Shown piece by piece: positions 41,594-53,100 of a stretch of DNA of 64,000 bases. This DNA comes from Trichoplax adhaerens (taxonomy: Eukaryota; Placozoa; Uniplacotomia; Trichoplacea; Trichoplacidae), in assembly GCF_000150275.1 (NCBI RefSeq), contig NW_002060945.1:8019650-8083649 (forward strand), in the 5' to 3' direction. The notes beneath the pieces were generated by a model. That model saw nothing but the letters and a program-made list of their open reading frames with translations, was not told the DNA's origin and did not search any database. The stretch's first letter is position 1; each line of letters opens with the position of its first letter. A program made the position numbers and the translations under genes.

Positions 41594-43596
41594 TTACACT
41601 GCATTCGCAGCCAAAGCAGATATCTCTGATAATTTTTCCACAACCTTGTAAAATGAGAGAAGGAATAAAGAAAATATATTTTTTGTTATCGATGGAACAC
41701 TATTGGATAATAATATTAGTAAATTATGTATACCTCGTTTATTTCAGGTCGATCATTAGGATTGACAACCAATAAGAATTTGATCAAATTTAACAGATGA
41801 TCAGAGTAGCTATGGTAAAACATTGGATAGATATTTTTTATACGTTTATCTTGAGTCATTGCATATTTCATTGAATATATGACGTCGAAAAAGCCACGAA
41901 AAATTGTGAAATTGATCAAATACCTCGGATTGGGAGGAATTTCATATTTTCCGGACACTATGGCAAGCGATAGGCTACCACCTCTTTCGTTAACTTGAAA
42001 TTCAAACGGTGATTGCAAAAAGGCCATAGAGTATAGTAAACAACCTAGAGACTATGATGAGCAAAATTCAAATGAGGTGCATCTTTTACAGTTCAAGAGA
42101 CTGCAGAAGATGAGCAAAGATTACGTCAGCGCCTACTAACCCACACATCTATTTTCTCATCTATTCCACATACATCGCTGGATATATTGAATAGCTCGGG
42201 TGCTCTGTAAGCTATGGTGCACTTTTGAGCGGCTGTGTCCTACAATACGGGTATAGTCAATGTTAACATTTTCATTAGAAGGATACCTCTGACCCTATGG
42301 TTTTCACTGCGTCTGATAAAAATACCTCCATCTTCATGGCGTCCATATGAGTCTTAATTTCAATTCGAGCTGCCTCCATAGAGCCAAAGTCCATTAGCAT
42401 AGGATTGTCATTTTCATCAATTAATATATTACCAGGTTTAATGTCTCTGTGTGCATAAGGTATAGCTCTTGATTTGTGTAAATGTTGAACAGCAAGGCAG
42501 ACATCATAGAATATACGAAATATATAATCTTCGCTGAAGTAACTTTTGGTGGTCGAGGCCTTGTTAATTATATCATAAAGGTTACCTCCCTACACCAGCA
42601 ATACATCGGTACAAAAAAATGCGGATTTAAAGATTGACTCTTCAACGTATACTCTATCAAAATGAATACTTTATCATGTCATAACACATGAATGCTAGAT
42701 GATTATGGAACAACTTACCGTCAATAATGGTAGAAGCATTAATATTTCAACAGGCTTTCCCACAGACATTGGTCTTATAACCGATGAATCAATAATGCTA
42801 ATTAAATTGGGATGATTAAACATCTTGTAGAAATCGATTTCTTTCGACGCAGCACGTTCTGCGCATTTATCATGGCATTTGATCCTCTTCAGGGCAAATT
42901 TTTGACCAGTTTCGACATCAACAGCCAAATCGACAAAACTGTAGCCTCTGTTCAAGAACAATTATAATTTAATCGGCCATGAATGGAAACTTGTATTATA
43001 AACAAGACAGTGGTTGTAGACCTATCGATAGCAATTGCAGTTCAACCTAAACCTTATGATAAATACACTTTACTGCGATATAATCTCATTTACTTCAGTT
43101 TATCAAGTACATTCTAAGTTATAAGAAGTCATCGATTGAATTGAGCTATCCTTTGAGCAGTGACTAAGTAGCATCCGATGTTATAAAGTGGCAGCGGCAA
43201 CGTATATTGAGTCATTCGATCAATTTCAAATCGAAGACTAAGCTTGAAAATCATACACAGGAAACGATAGTAATTAACCTACATCGCCATGTCAAATTGT
43301 AGCGTTATTTTCTGCTAATTATCACTTCGACATGAACACTAGCTAGTCATGAATTTGCATCGTACTACTTGTATAAACACGTAGATATGCAATATTCTGC
43401 CGTCAAGTATGTCGATGAAAGATGGGTGATAACGGCCCATCTGGTATCCGACATGATTGAATTACAATGGATTATTTCAAGTTTTCTTATATAAGAAACA
43501 ACAAAATTGATGCAATTACCCTTCTCCTATACGATTTTTGACCCTGACAAGGTGGTTGTTCACTTGCAGTCGCCCAGTAGTTTGATAGCATCCCAT
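41594..43596 (-). CDS. STK16: STK16-like Ser/Thr kinase (NAK family)
   Basis: Membrane-anchored protein kinase related to human STK16/MPSK1, a Golgi-linked kinase of the NAK family. Exons in coding order: 43596-43520, 42947-42719, 42589-42326, 42239-42141, 42051-41924, 41809-41734 and 41644-41594, giving 307 residues (human 305). The protein starts MGCYQTTG: Gly2 fits N-myristoylation and Cys3 palmitoylation, as in the human enzyme. Kinase motifs: glycine loop IGEGGYSFV, K46 in FALK, HRDIKPGN with D151, DFGS with D169, and APE in YRAPELF. The glycine loop is split by intron 1 exactly as the phases require. The kinase domain fills the whole protein, as in STK16. Transcription diverges from YBEY, whose ATG is 784 bases away. 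Confidence 0.94.
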
Positions 43597-44379
43597 GATA
43601 GCTCATTCCGAAGGTGGTGGTAGAAATGAAAATTGCCAAGATTTCACTTGAGTCGGAGACGAAGAAAGTGACACGATAGCCAGCCCAGGGAAACTGCTGT
43701 TACACTGACAAACTGTGCGTCCGGTCCGGTACAGTGACTACCGTCCGTAGGATACCAGTTGAGACTAGTTGGGACTAGTTGCGACAGCCTTTCACCTACA
43801 GTACAGTACTGTAGAGTTGAAGCTTTTCACCTTACGGTGATACAGTACTGTACTGTACTGTACTGTACTGTATATCTCGACTTGAGACCGTTCCAGTACT
43901 ACTGTACTGTACAGTACCTGTATACTGTACTGTACTGTACTGTACAGTAATTAAAGGATCTTTTAGGTCCGAATATAGGCAATTCACTGGCCTCAACACT
44001 CAGTCAACAGTCGTGTACTCAGTCCTGCTCCAGTCCAAAGTACTGTATTGTAAATGAAAAGCTTTGTATTGTAGGGAGACTACGGACATTGACTGGACTT
44101 ATGACACGGATCGACTGAGTGCCTGGACCCTCCGATTAGCCCACATAGGGAACGCAGCCTGAACTATTTTACTCATCGTTTCTAATACGGAACAAGGCAT
44201 CGAATAATTCTAACTAGCTTTTGACTTGATAGACTGAGTTGTTAGGGATACTATACTGATCATAGAGCGCGTCAGACAACCATCCAAGTACCATGGTGAT
44301 AGACAGATGCATGCTGAGACTTTTGCAATGGACCTGGAATGATTGGCAATGGTAGCTTCCATACCTGGCTAGAAATGAA
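43597..44379. promoter_or_regulatory. putative bidirectional promoter STK16/YBEY
   Basis: The 783 bases between two divergent start codons must contain both promoters and 5' UTRs. They carry a dense ACTGT/ACAGT cluster at 43798-43950. I see no TATA box that I would trust. The promoter role is inferred from position only. Confidence 0.6.
43798..43950. repeat. (ACTGT)n palindromic microsatellite
   Basis: Contains the longest tandem stretch in the window, several ACTGT units in a row near 43850-43872. Further runs follow at 43899-43950, each flipping to ACAGT at a GTAC centre. Single strands could fold into hairpins. Confidence 0.85.
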
Positions 44380-46354
44380 ATGGTCACTTTCTCTACCTTC
44401 AAGCTTGCCACTGTTTTAATAAGAAATACTCAAAGAGCTGTTCGACTCGATGTCAAGCTATTCGATCAACATGTTCAACAGTTAATGAGATTATTTGAGC
44501 TACAACAATTCGACGTAGCTGTTCTTCTAATTGGACAAGCCAAAATGGCTGAAATAAATACACGATTTAATCCTGATGCAAAAGGTGCCACAGATATTTT
44601 ATCATTCCCATTTCATGAAGTAAGTCGTCCAATTTGGATAGAAGAGATTCAATTCAGTGACGGTTGTGCTGTGTTGAAAAATCAAACCATTACTTTTGTA
44701 AACATGCTATTGCATTTACTACTCGGTTTACACAGTCTCTTGCATTCCTAAAATACGCTCATTTTCTGGTCCTTGCTAGCGTACAGTATGCAGCGCCTAT
44801 TTGTTGGAATGATTTATTCTACAGCCTAAGTGGAGAGTAATGGAGGATAAAATTTCTAGTCAACAGTCTCCTTCAGTAAATCACAATCTCGATTCTTTGT
44901 CTCTATTGTACAGCCATGATAGACAATCTTTGCACAAGTAGTACTGAACTTGCATTAGGTTTTCGTAATGCTTAGCATTAAACGGATGTAGCTAGGCCAT
45001 AAGTAGCATAATCGTGAAAATGTTACAACCTATAGTGCAATGATTACATCAATGTGTTGATGCAAATTGACGCATTAACGATCTGCAATGGCCTCCTCAT
45101 AATACAAGTCATTGCTATGATAGAACTGTACCAAGACGTTTATTGTCGTAAATTATAATTTTATCCTTAATAGAATCTACGAGCTAGTCTTTCTTCGAAG
45201 TCAATATTACCTTGGGAGTGTGATTTAGGTGATATTTTCATTTGTCCAAAAATGATTTGTCAAAGATTTGATAAAAGTATACTGCAGGAACAGTTACCGG
45301 TAAGTTGGAAATTAAACGATATCATCATGATTTCATCACGATTTTAATTTAAGCCAGCACTATAAACAACTCAAAACGGGACGAGTCTTGCAGGATCCGT
45401 TCATTCATATTGTAATTAGAAAATTTCCTGTCAATCGCTGGAGTATTAGTCTCGATAAAATAATGTTGAAATGTTCATTAACTTACTATAAATTCATGAC
45501 ATTATGCAAAAATATACTTTCCTGCAGCAGTCAGTAATCTAGATTTGTAACAGTGAAGAAGTTGCTTACTTGCTGAATTACAGCGGTAATCTATAAGTCA
45601 AGCACGCCTTACTGTAATAGTTTAATTTCAGGGATTAATATTTTCATTACTCTCTTTATCCACGTAAATCACGCCAATAAAAACAGATAAGAATGCAATA
45701 TTGTACAAGCACTACAGTTGCTAAACATACTTTCCATCGACTTAATAACGCAAGACATAAATATATACGTGTACATGAGTTTCACGACGATAACTAGAGG
45801 CTAAACCATCATACAGTATATATATTATGCTTTTTATTAATAGTTTTATTTGTAGACCTGCATAGGAAATAGCATACACATATAGATACACTGTACAGTA
45901 TATGGTTGTTAAAATATTTATCAATTTAAAGTTTCGAGTAGATTTTTACCAACAATTCGTTGATTAATTATATGATAGGTTTACGTTACTCATGGGATAT
46001 GTCACTTGCTAGGCTATATACATGATGACGAAAAATCACAAATTGAGGTACAATTATTAAATTTCCATCTTGTATTTTCTAGTCGTTAGCACTTAAATAG
46101 AATACTTGTATGGCAATTGGAAAGATAAATGATAAGCCTGAATTTAATGTAGGCAATGGTTATCAAACTATGAATTAATACACTATGATGTATTATGTTT
46201 GACTACAATCAATAATATCATGATTTTGCACTCGTTTGTAATGTGGCTTTGTTACAATTAATAGATGCATATTAAAGAAAGGGATATCTTGGAGAAGTTT
46301 AACCGTGCTAATGGATATTATTGTCTTCCTTTAACACCGCCTTCAAATAAATGA
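44380..46354 (+). CDS. YBEY: YbeY-type endoribonuclease
   Basis: Zinc-dependent endoribonuclease of the UPF0054 family; animal YBEY acts in mitochondrial ribosome biogenesis and rRNA/tRNA processing. Exons: 44380-44619, 45201-45299, 45979-46047 and 46265-46354, giving 165 residues (human 167). Diagnostic parts: TDILSFPFHE at the end of exon 1, CDLGDIF in exon 2, and the H-x3-H-x5-H zinc motif HGICHLLGYIH (H118, H122, H128) in exon 3. The last exon has the usual ending, a KERDIL helix followed by PLTPP. The Arg/Lys-bearing N-terminus could serve mitochondrial targeting (inference). The 69-base exon 3 is easy to miss but carries all three zinc ligands. Confidence 0.94.
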
Positions 46355-47584
46355 GAGCTAACAAGCATACTGAAACGAAAACGACTTCAATAAAGTATAA
46401 CTATTAAATTGACATATATAAGGAAGTGAAAATCTGTAATATACTACTGCATCTAGTGTATGACTAACAATGTTTATTCACATGGTTGCTGTGCGGTGTT
46501 TAGAAGTGTTTTAACACTATTCCGATATTGTCCGTTCATTCGCGAGATTATATCAATGCCACTAATTTTAAATATTGACCATGTATGATAACTTTATTAG
46601 TAGGTTCATCCAATATTGTACTAAGTAATATGTAGAATTACTCCGGTTGCTGGTCTAAAAATGTTTTTCAAATAACATCTTTTTACAAAAAATGCTTGTG
46701 AAAAAATACTTGCAATACTTGGCTTCTTTATGTATGTGTATTGTTCAAGAGTTGTATTAGAGCGTGGTGGTAAGACATTTTATACTTTACTTTTGTTGTA
46801 ATATAATAACCCTACCATTGAAAATTATTTTATTGCCCTATTTTCTATCTTTTTTAATTTCATATTGTTTTCATTATGACTGCTATTACGTAGCAATAAA
46901 AAAACATCCTGGAATAATAGCATCTTTATCAATTACAAAATGTAGCAGTAATTATATCTTAGTAAACACTAACTGGCAGTCAAATATGGAAACAACCACA
47001 ATTGCAAGATTAATTTTATTTTTAATATCAAAATAAGAGAACTTTATTTAGTTTTTGTATATAAAGGTTGGTTTTGCAATAACTTAGCAGTAGAAATAAT
47101 ACACAGTTACTTCCACTTGTCACATAGAAATTATATAGCAGGATAAAGACTAGCACAATGAATAATAGGTACAATACTATTAAAAGAGTCTTGTACAGTT
47201 GGGTTTAAAGACAAATTGCTAATGTCTGACCTTTTAAGTTATCTAGAAAGACTTTAATAACGTCAAGAGCAAAAAAAAAAGATTACTTATAAATCGACTA
47301 GAACTTTACATCTATTAATGTATTATTATTATGATTATGCGACAAAATTCTCTCTCATGCAGTCAAATCATCAACAATTTTTCTGTTTATATTCATACGA
47401 GTAACTTATACACATCGATATGAATAAATCACAGTCTAGTTAAAAAGTTACACGTAATAAAAGTTGGCTTCAAGTTAATTCTATATCGTCATATTGTTAT
47501 TTAACAGCAAGCCCTGCAGTGATTCAATCAGTTGCATGCATAATTTGATCTTATGATTTACTTCATGATTTTTATGACAATGAG
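46355..47584. other. intergenic, YBEY 3' end to CAP gene 3' end
   Basis: A well-placed AATAAA at 46389-46394 lies 35 bases after the YBEY stop and is its probable poly(A) signal. The 90-codon ORF at 46764-47036 is hydrophobic but has no recognisable motif and is taken as chance. A poly-A run lies near 47272. Confidence 0.6.
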
Positions 47585-50107
47585 TTAATTATTGTCAACG
47601 TCAACGACGTTGTTTTGAAATTCGCCTTCAACGTTACCTTTAGGGCTGTAATATGCGACAACAACGGTTTTACTATTCTTTTTCGACACTCCAATTCCAA
47701 TTTCTTTGCTACCAGACCAAATCATTTGCGTGAATTTGGCAGCTTTGCTTTTGTAGCCAGGGAGTGTAAAGTCGTACTCTTCCTTTTGGTTATAGAAATC
47801 GTCAGCTACTTTCTTGCCTGAAATCTCAGGGACAGTTTTCTTAAAGGAAAATATTCCCATACTATCTCCAACATCATTATCTTCATCATTTCGAATAACC
47901 TTGCCTTCCTGGGCAATATTATCAGTCCACGTCTTCGCTTTGTCTGCTAAGTCATTACACCAAGATAATGCTGACGATCCATGCATACGACGATATTTGT
48001 TATGTGCTTTGAAACAATCTTTTTGTAACTTGTCCAATTCACCATCTAATTTAAAATGAATACGAGAAGGCGATTAGGGAAGTTTAGATTCGAATAAAAA
48101 AGAGTAAAAAATGGTCATTTTAATGATATTTCTATTGTAATGAAGAACAGTAAGCATCTATCTAGCTTGAACTATTAACAGATGTGATTTTAAATGAACT
48201 AAATTAAGTTACTACAGATTAATGACATAAGTCATACCATCTATCTCATTTCTATCACATTACTACATAGGTGAAAGAAAAAAAGAATGACATCTCGTCA
48301 AGGTAGTAACAATTATCGCCATTTACCTGGATCGGCTACTTCTTCGTCAGTTATGCTCTCATCAACAACTTTTACATTCGTTTCAAATTCTCCTTCCTTG
48401 TTGCCGCGAGGTGAATACAGTGCTACAATGATCGATTGACCATCAGGGGTACATTGATGTGCGATACCGATCTTTTCTGTAGATGCCCAAACAAGCTGAC
48501 TAAAGTGTTGAGCACTATTAATAAATCCAGGTAATTCAAAGTTGTAGAGGTCTTTTTCATTGTACCACATTCTCGCTATCATATCTCCTGAAACGCCATC
48601 ATCATTGCCATCACTTTCAACTAAGTACATGGCTAAGCTTTCACCGTATTCATCTACGGGAGTAGTTTTGATGCTTTCTTCATCAATAAGGTCGTTAGCT
48701 TTTTGTTGAGCTTTGGCCGCCAACTCGGTCGACCAAGCTAATGGTTCAGACTTATGTTTGGTACGATACTCATTTATTTCTATCAAGAAATCGTTCTTGA
48801 ATCCTGTCAATTCGGTATCTAAACAAAATAGATAGCAATTCCCGGAGTTAATTTAAGAGATGATTAAATCCGTATACTAGCGCTACCAGCAGCAACAAGA
48901 GTATTGCAATGGATCAATTTTGTATTGTATAATATATATGTATAACTATCAGTATAATACTCAGTTACCAAATAAATAGATCATAAGATTTTGTTAATAT
49001 TATTATAAAAGTGAAAATGATATAAAAGTATATTATGATTGTGTACTACGTAGTAGAAAGATGATTTTCGCTACCAGCATTATTATTACAACTAGTAAGT
49101 CTACAAAAGATATTGTAACTACGCTAATAAATAACAAGCAAAACAGTTAATAAAAATTTCACTAAGCATTCAAATAATATGAAAACGCGTTTTTCACTCC
49201 ATTAATTTGATCAGCTGTATATCTACCTAAATTTCAGTTTACAGTCAATTAGCCGCAAGCGCGTATCTTAACAATTTATATTATTCAACGTGCCTAAACT
49301 TACTATCTATACAGCGCTGTAAATATATTTATTATTTATTTTTTTTCCCCCAATAGCTTACGAAATTACTACAATTGTTTTCGTCATTATTGATGAAGAA
49401 ATCTTACCTGGTACATTAAGCGTGGCTGCGATAACGCCTGCTTCTGATTGACTATCAGCTTTATCGGCTTCATTAGATACTTCTTGCTCGTTACTTTCTG
49501 CAGCTGCAACCGATCCTTTTCCTACAGATTTTACTTCTTCCGCAGCCTCATTACTTTGTTCTTGGGCTGTCTCTTGCGCTGTGTCTTGGGCCGTCTCTAG
49601 GGCCGTCTCTTGGGCTGCCTCTTGCGTTGTCTCTTGTGTCGTCTCTGGTGTTGCTTCTTCTTTCACACTAACAGAATCTTGTTTTTCAGAAGTTGCTACA
49701 GATTCTTCTGCGGCAGGAGCGTCTGTAGTTGACTTATTATCGGTAGTATCTTCCTTGGCCTGTTCTGTCGGTACTTCGTTGGTTTCTTCTTCCTTTACCT
49801 CTTCCTTGACTTCTTCTGCAATAGTCGGTTCTGCTGTTGTTTCTACCGGCTCTTCTTTCTGTTCTTCAGGTGATTGCTGTTGAGTTTCGGCTACCTCTTC
49901 TTTTTTCTCTTCAGGAGGAGGAGGAGGTGATTCCGCTTTCTTAACTTCTTCCACCGGTTTAACTTCTTCTTTAGGTGGTTCTTTAACGGGTACTGAATTG
50001 GATGCCTGTGGCTTGACTGGCTCTTCAGTTTTTTTCGGTGCCGCTTGTGGCTGGCGCCCTTGTTGAGCAGCCGATACATTGGTCGCTTTGGAATCGCCAC
50101 AACCCAT
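47585..50107 (-). CDS. N-myristoylated tandem CAP (GAPR-1-like) protein
   Basis: Intracellular CAP/SCP-superfamily protein, nearest in layout to Golgi-associated GAPR-1 (GLIPR2). Exons in coding order: 50107-49408, 48818-48327 and 48045-47585, giving 550 residues. It starts MGCGDSKATN, a strong N-myristoylation signal with Cys3 for palmitoylation; there is no signal peptide. Residues about 15-233 are disordered: Pro/Glu/Lys-rich, then a run of short Thr-Gln-Glu-Ala units near 165-195. CAP domain 1 covers about 236-395 (FLIEINEYRTKH, HFSQLVWAST, SPRGN). CAP domain 2 covers about 400-548 (CFKAHNKYRRMHG, KFTQMIWSGS, SPKGN). Each CAP domain is one exon, with phase-1 introns at matching positions and similar linkers, so the second arose by whole-exon duplication. 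A longer frame from 50131 starts with TTG, not ATG. Confidence 0.86.
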
Positions 50108-53100
50108 ATTTACCTGTGTATAATCAGACAAGCAAAAACTACATCAGTTAGGGGCCGGTTGATACTGTATGGAAAATATCAACAATGTGATACAGGCTCA
50201 TCAGGGGAAAGTATACAAAATTAGCTAGACTAAATAGCCGATGACTGATGGACTCCAATATCACTTTGAAATCATTCACTATCAAAATCGAATTTATTTT
50301 TCTTTAAATGATAGAATTTATGATGGAAATTTGATATACTGTACGTGTCATGAACAGATTCAAGTCTAACTCAAGTTTCCACAATATCGGTTAGAAAGAA
50401 AACGTTTCATGACTTCAAATGAATGCCAGACAAATCATTCTAAACTTCTAGACTTCATTGATTACATAGGGTTACTGTATAATCAATTCTTTTTTTTTTT
50501 TAACTGTAATGATCGATTTTGGGGGTATTTCTTTCTTCAAGTCGTTGCTATTTTATTAAAAGTATCTATACTACGAGATAAGTATAGTTGAATATCCATT
50601 ATCAATTATCACTGACGACTTGCTATCTAAAACTTCGAGATGATCACGTATTTTATTCTACCAATGGATCGATATTGATCCATGTTCATCTACAAGTATA
50701 ACTCGCTATCAGACTATCTAATGAAGTGGATCAAAAATGGGGAAAAATCCATTAAATACTATCTACCGTTAGTAGAAGTCAATCTCTAGTCAATAAGTAT
50801 GCTAGTAGCGCATTTTTATCATGCAGGCATCGAGTAAATTACAAATCAGGTTATCACGCTAATGTCGACTGGATGTTGACGATAAAATCCATTCCCTTCA
50901 AAAAAGACGGCCTGACTTTTTCATCATCGTTATCATCGGCCCAATAAACAAACTATCGTATCTAATCTAGTTTCAATGTGCATTTTTAGCCTTTTATCCT
51001 CCACTTACTGTTATCAATTTTCAAATAGGCCACTAGTAACTTCCAAGATGGAACAAATTGCAATTTAAGCAAAGTCTTTTTCCACTTTTTTTTTTTTCTA
51101 GACGTCTTGCTAGTGATGCTTCTTCTTTTTAATATGGAAAAGTAGCTGTGTCACTGATCTAAATTCAATGGTTTCATCAAGTGTTTGTATTCCTATCACT
51201 CGGTTGCTATGCTAGCAACAAACAAACTATTGTCTAACTTGGTTGGTCAAGTTTCACGTGATTGACCGACGTTAACAACGCATAGAGTGGTTGGAAAGGG
51301 AGGAAAGATGATTTGCATTTTGTCTAAGCCTTGTTACTATACAATAATCTCTTGCTTTTCGCTAAGCATGGAGGCCTATTCGATCCATTTTAAATCAATT
51401 ATTGACGCATCAGTGAGTCAATGGATATGATCAACAGTAATGACTCCTTCTATAGCCTATTATGATAGCCGTAATTATTATTTTAACTACTTATTGTTAT
51501 CGTTTTCTTCGATGCCATTGCTCTCCACTTGATACAACAGTTGTAAGCCAATAGTGGGGGTAAGTCTTCTACACTAGGATAGTAGTCAATGGCGATGGCT
51601 TAGATTTCGTTGGGGTCTGGCCTATACAAATACAACCTCTTCGATGAGCCCTACCCCTGCGGCAAATAGATGACGAACAGAGTTATTTTTATATCATCGA
51701 CGTAAAAGGCAAGACAATCACCTCCTCAATTGGATTGCATTCTGTAGACTACTAGGTAGAAAATGACTCTACAGATGAGGCAAACAATCCATTTACAACT
51801 TCATAAATTCATCGTAATCAGCGAGAAAATGCGCAATAGAATGGATCACATTCAACGACTTATTTCCTATCTTGACATACAGATAGCAACAGACATTTTT
51901 GCGGGAGAATCATGCCGTATAATAACTCATACAGTATAGCGTTCTGTTTTTCAATCAACATAAACAAGGTTGTCTTTTTTTTTTCCATCATTCGTGGATA
52001 CCGTTTGTCATGAGACAACGATTCTTTCTATAAAAATTGATCAAAACTTGAAAGAACATCAAAAATTAATCCTTTTTCAACCTTGACAATCATTTAATTT
52101 TTAAACTGTATAATTTCTCTTCGGAACAGAATGCTCAATCAATTAAAATGGCCGTTATGTTGAAACCATTTTATCCCACGATAGAAATAATCAATACAAT
52201 CCATAATATATATTGTTGGTCATTGTATATTCCTGAGAATCTACGTCGACGTAGTAATCTCGATTATCTTTGAAGCAGAATGATAAAATACGATGATCCA
52301 TCATGTAATCATTTGGATAACAACAACGACAAAAGAGTTTCCATGTATCTTTCTGAAACAAATTAATTAAAATTGTAATTAACTGATTAAAGGGCATACT
52401 GTAATTAATAATGAGTCATTTCTTCTTCATTATAACACGATATTTCAGTCAGTTAATTCACCGGTCTATTTACCATCACTAAAAAATAGCCAACAATAAT
52501 TTCCTATCAATCCATCCGCTACTTTTGATTAATTACTCAAAGTAATAAACCTTGATACTACAATATAAGGGCATTCAATAAAATGATGATTTATTATCCA
52601 TATATGTGACGTATGAATTCATCTTGGAAAGGTCGAAGACATCGATTAGGTTCGATTAGACCACAAAGCTTACACTATAGCAAACTGTGTGAACAATTTC
52701 ACACCAAAAGGAATTATAAAAATTGACACTCTACTACACCGGATAGACAGAACTCGTATCGCTATTTCGTACGACTTGCTTTTACGTTAGTTGATATTTG
52801 CTTCTAATGATACATACTAATACCGTTGATAATTGATCGATTCTATGCAAACTGACACTGATTTGGGTCTAGTAGCAAATAAAATGTCTTATAAGAATGG
52901 CTATTGCTTCATGGTTACATTTCCAGCCTTAATCGTAATGTAGCTCCTTCATTTCTATATTAATGATTAATAACTCCATAACTATTAATATTCCAAGTAC
53001 AACTATCCTAATGCTAATTCACAATCACTGTATACACTTAGGGAATGATATGATGACTAACCTATTAGTTAGCCTACTGCTAATGCATCACTAGGGATCT

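Noticed and set aside
44620-44751. Read-through of YBEY exon 1 ending in HLLLGLHSLLH, resembling the zinc motif
   Set aside because: The true motif HGICHLLGYIH lies in a later exon after CDLGDIF, in the correct order; the read-through follows a consensus gtaagt donor.
49581-49883. Plus-strand Ser/Val-rich ORF
   Set aside because: Antisense of the Thr/Gln/Glu/Ala-repeat part of the CAP gene.
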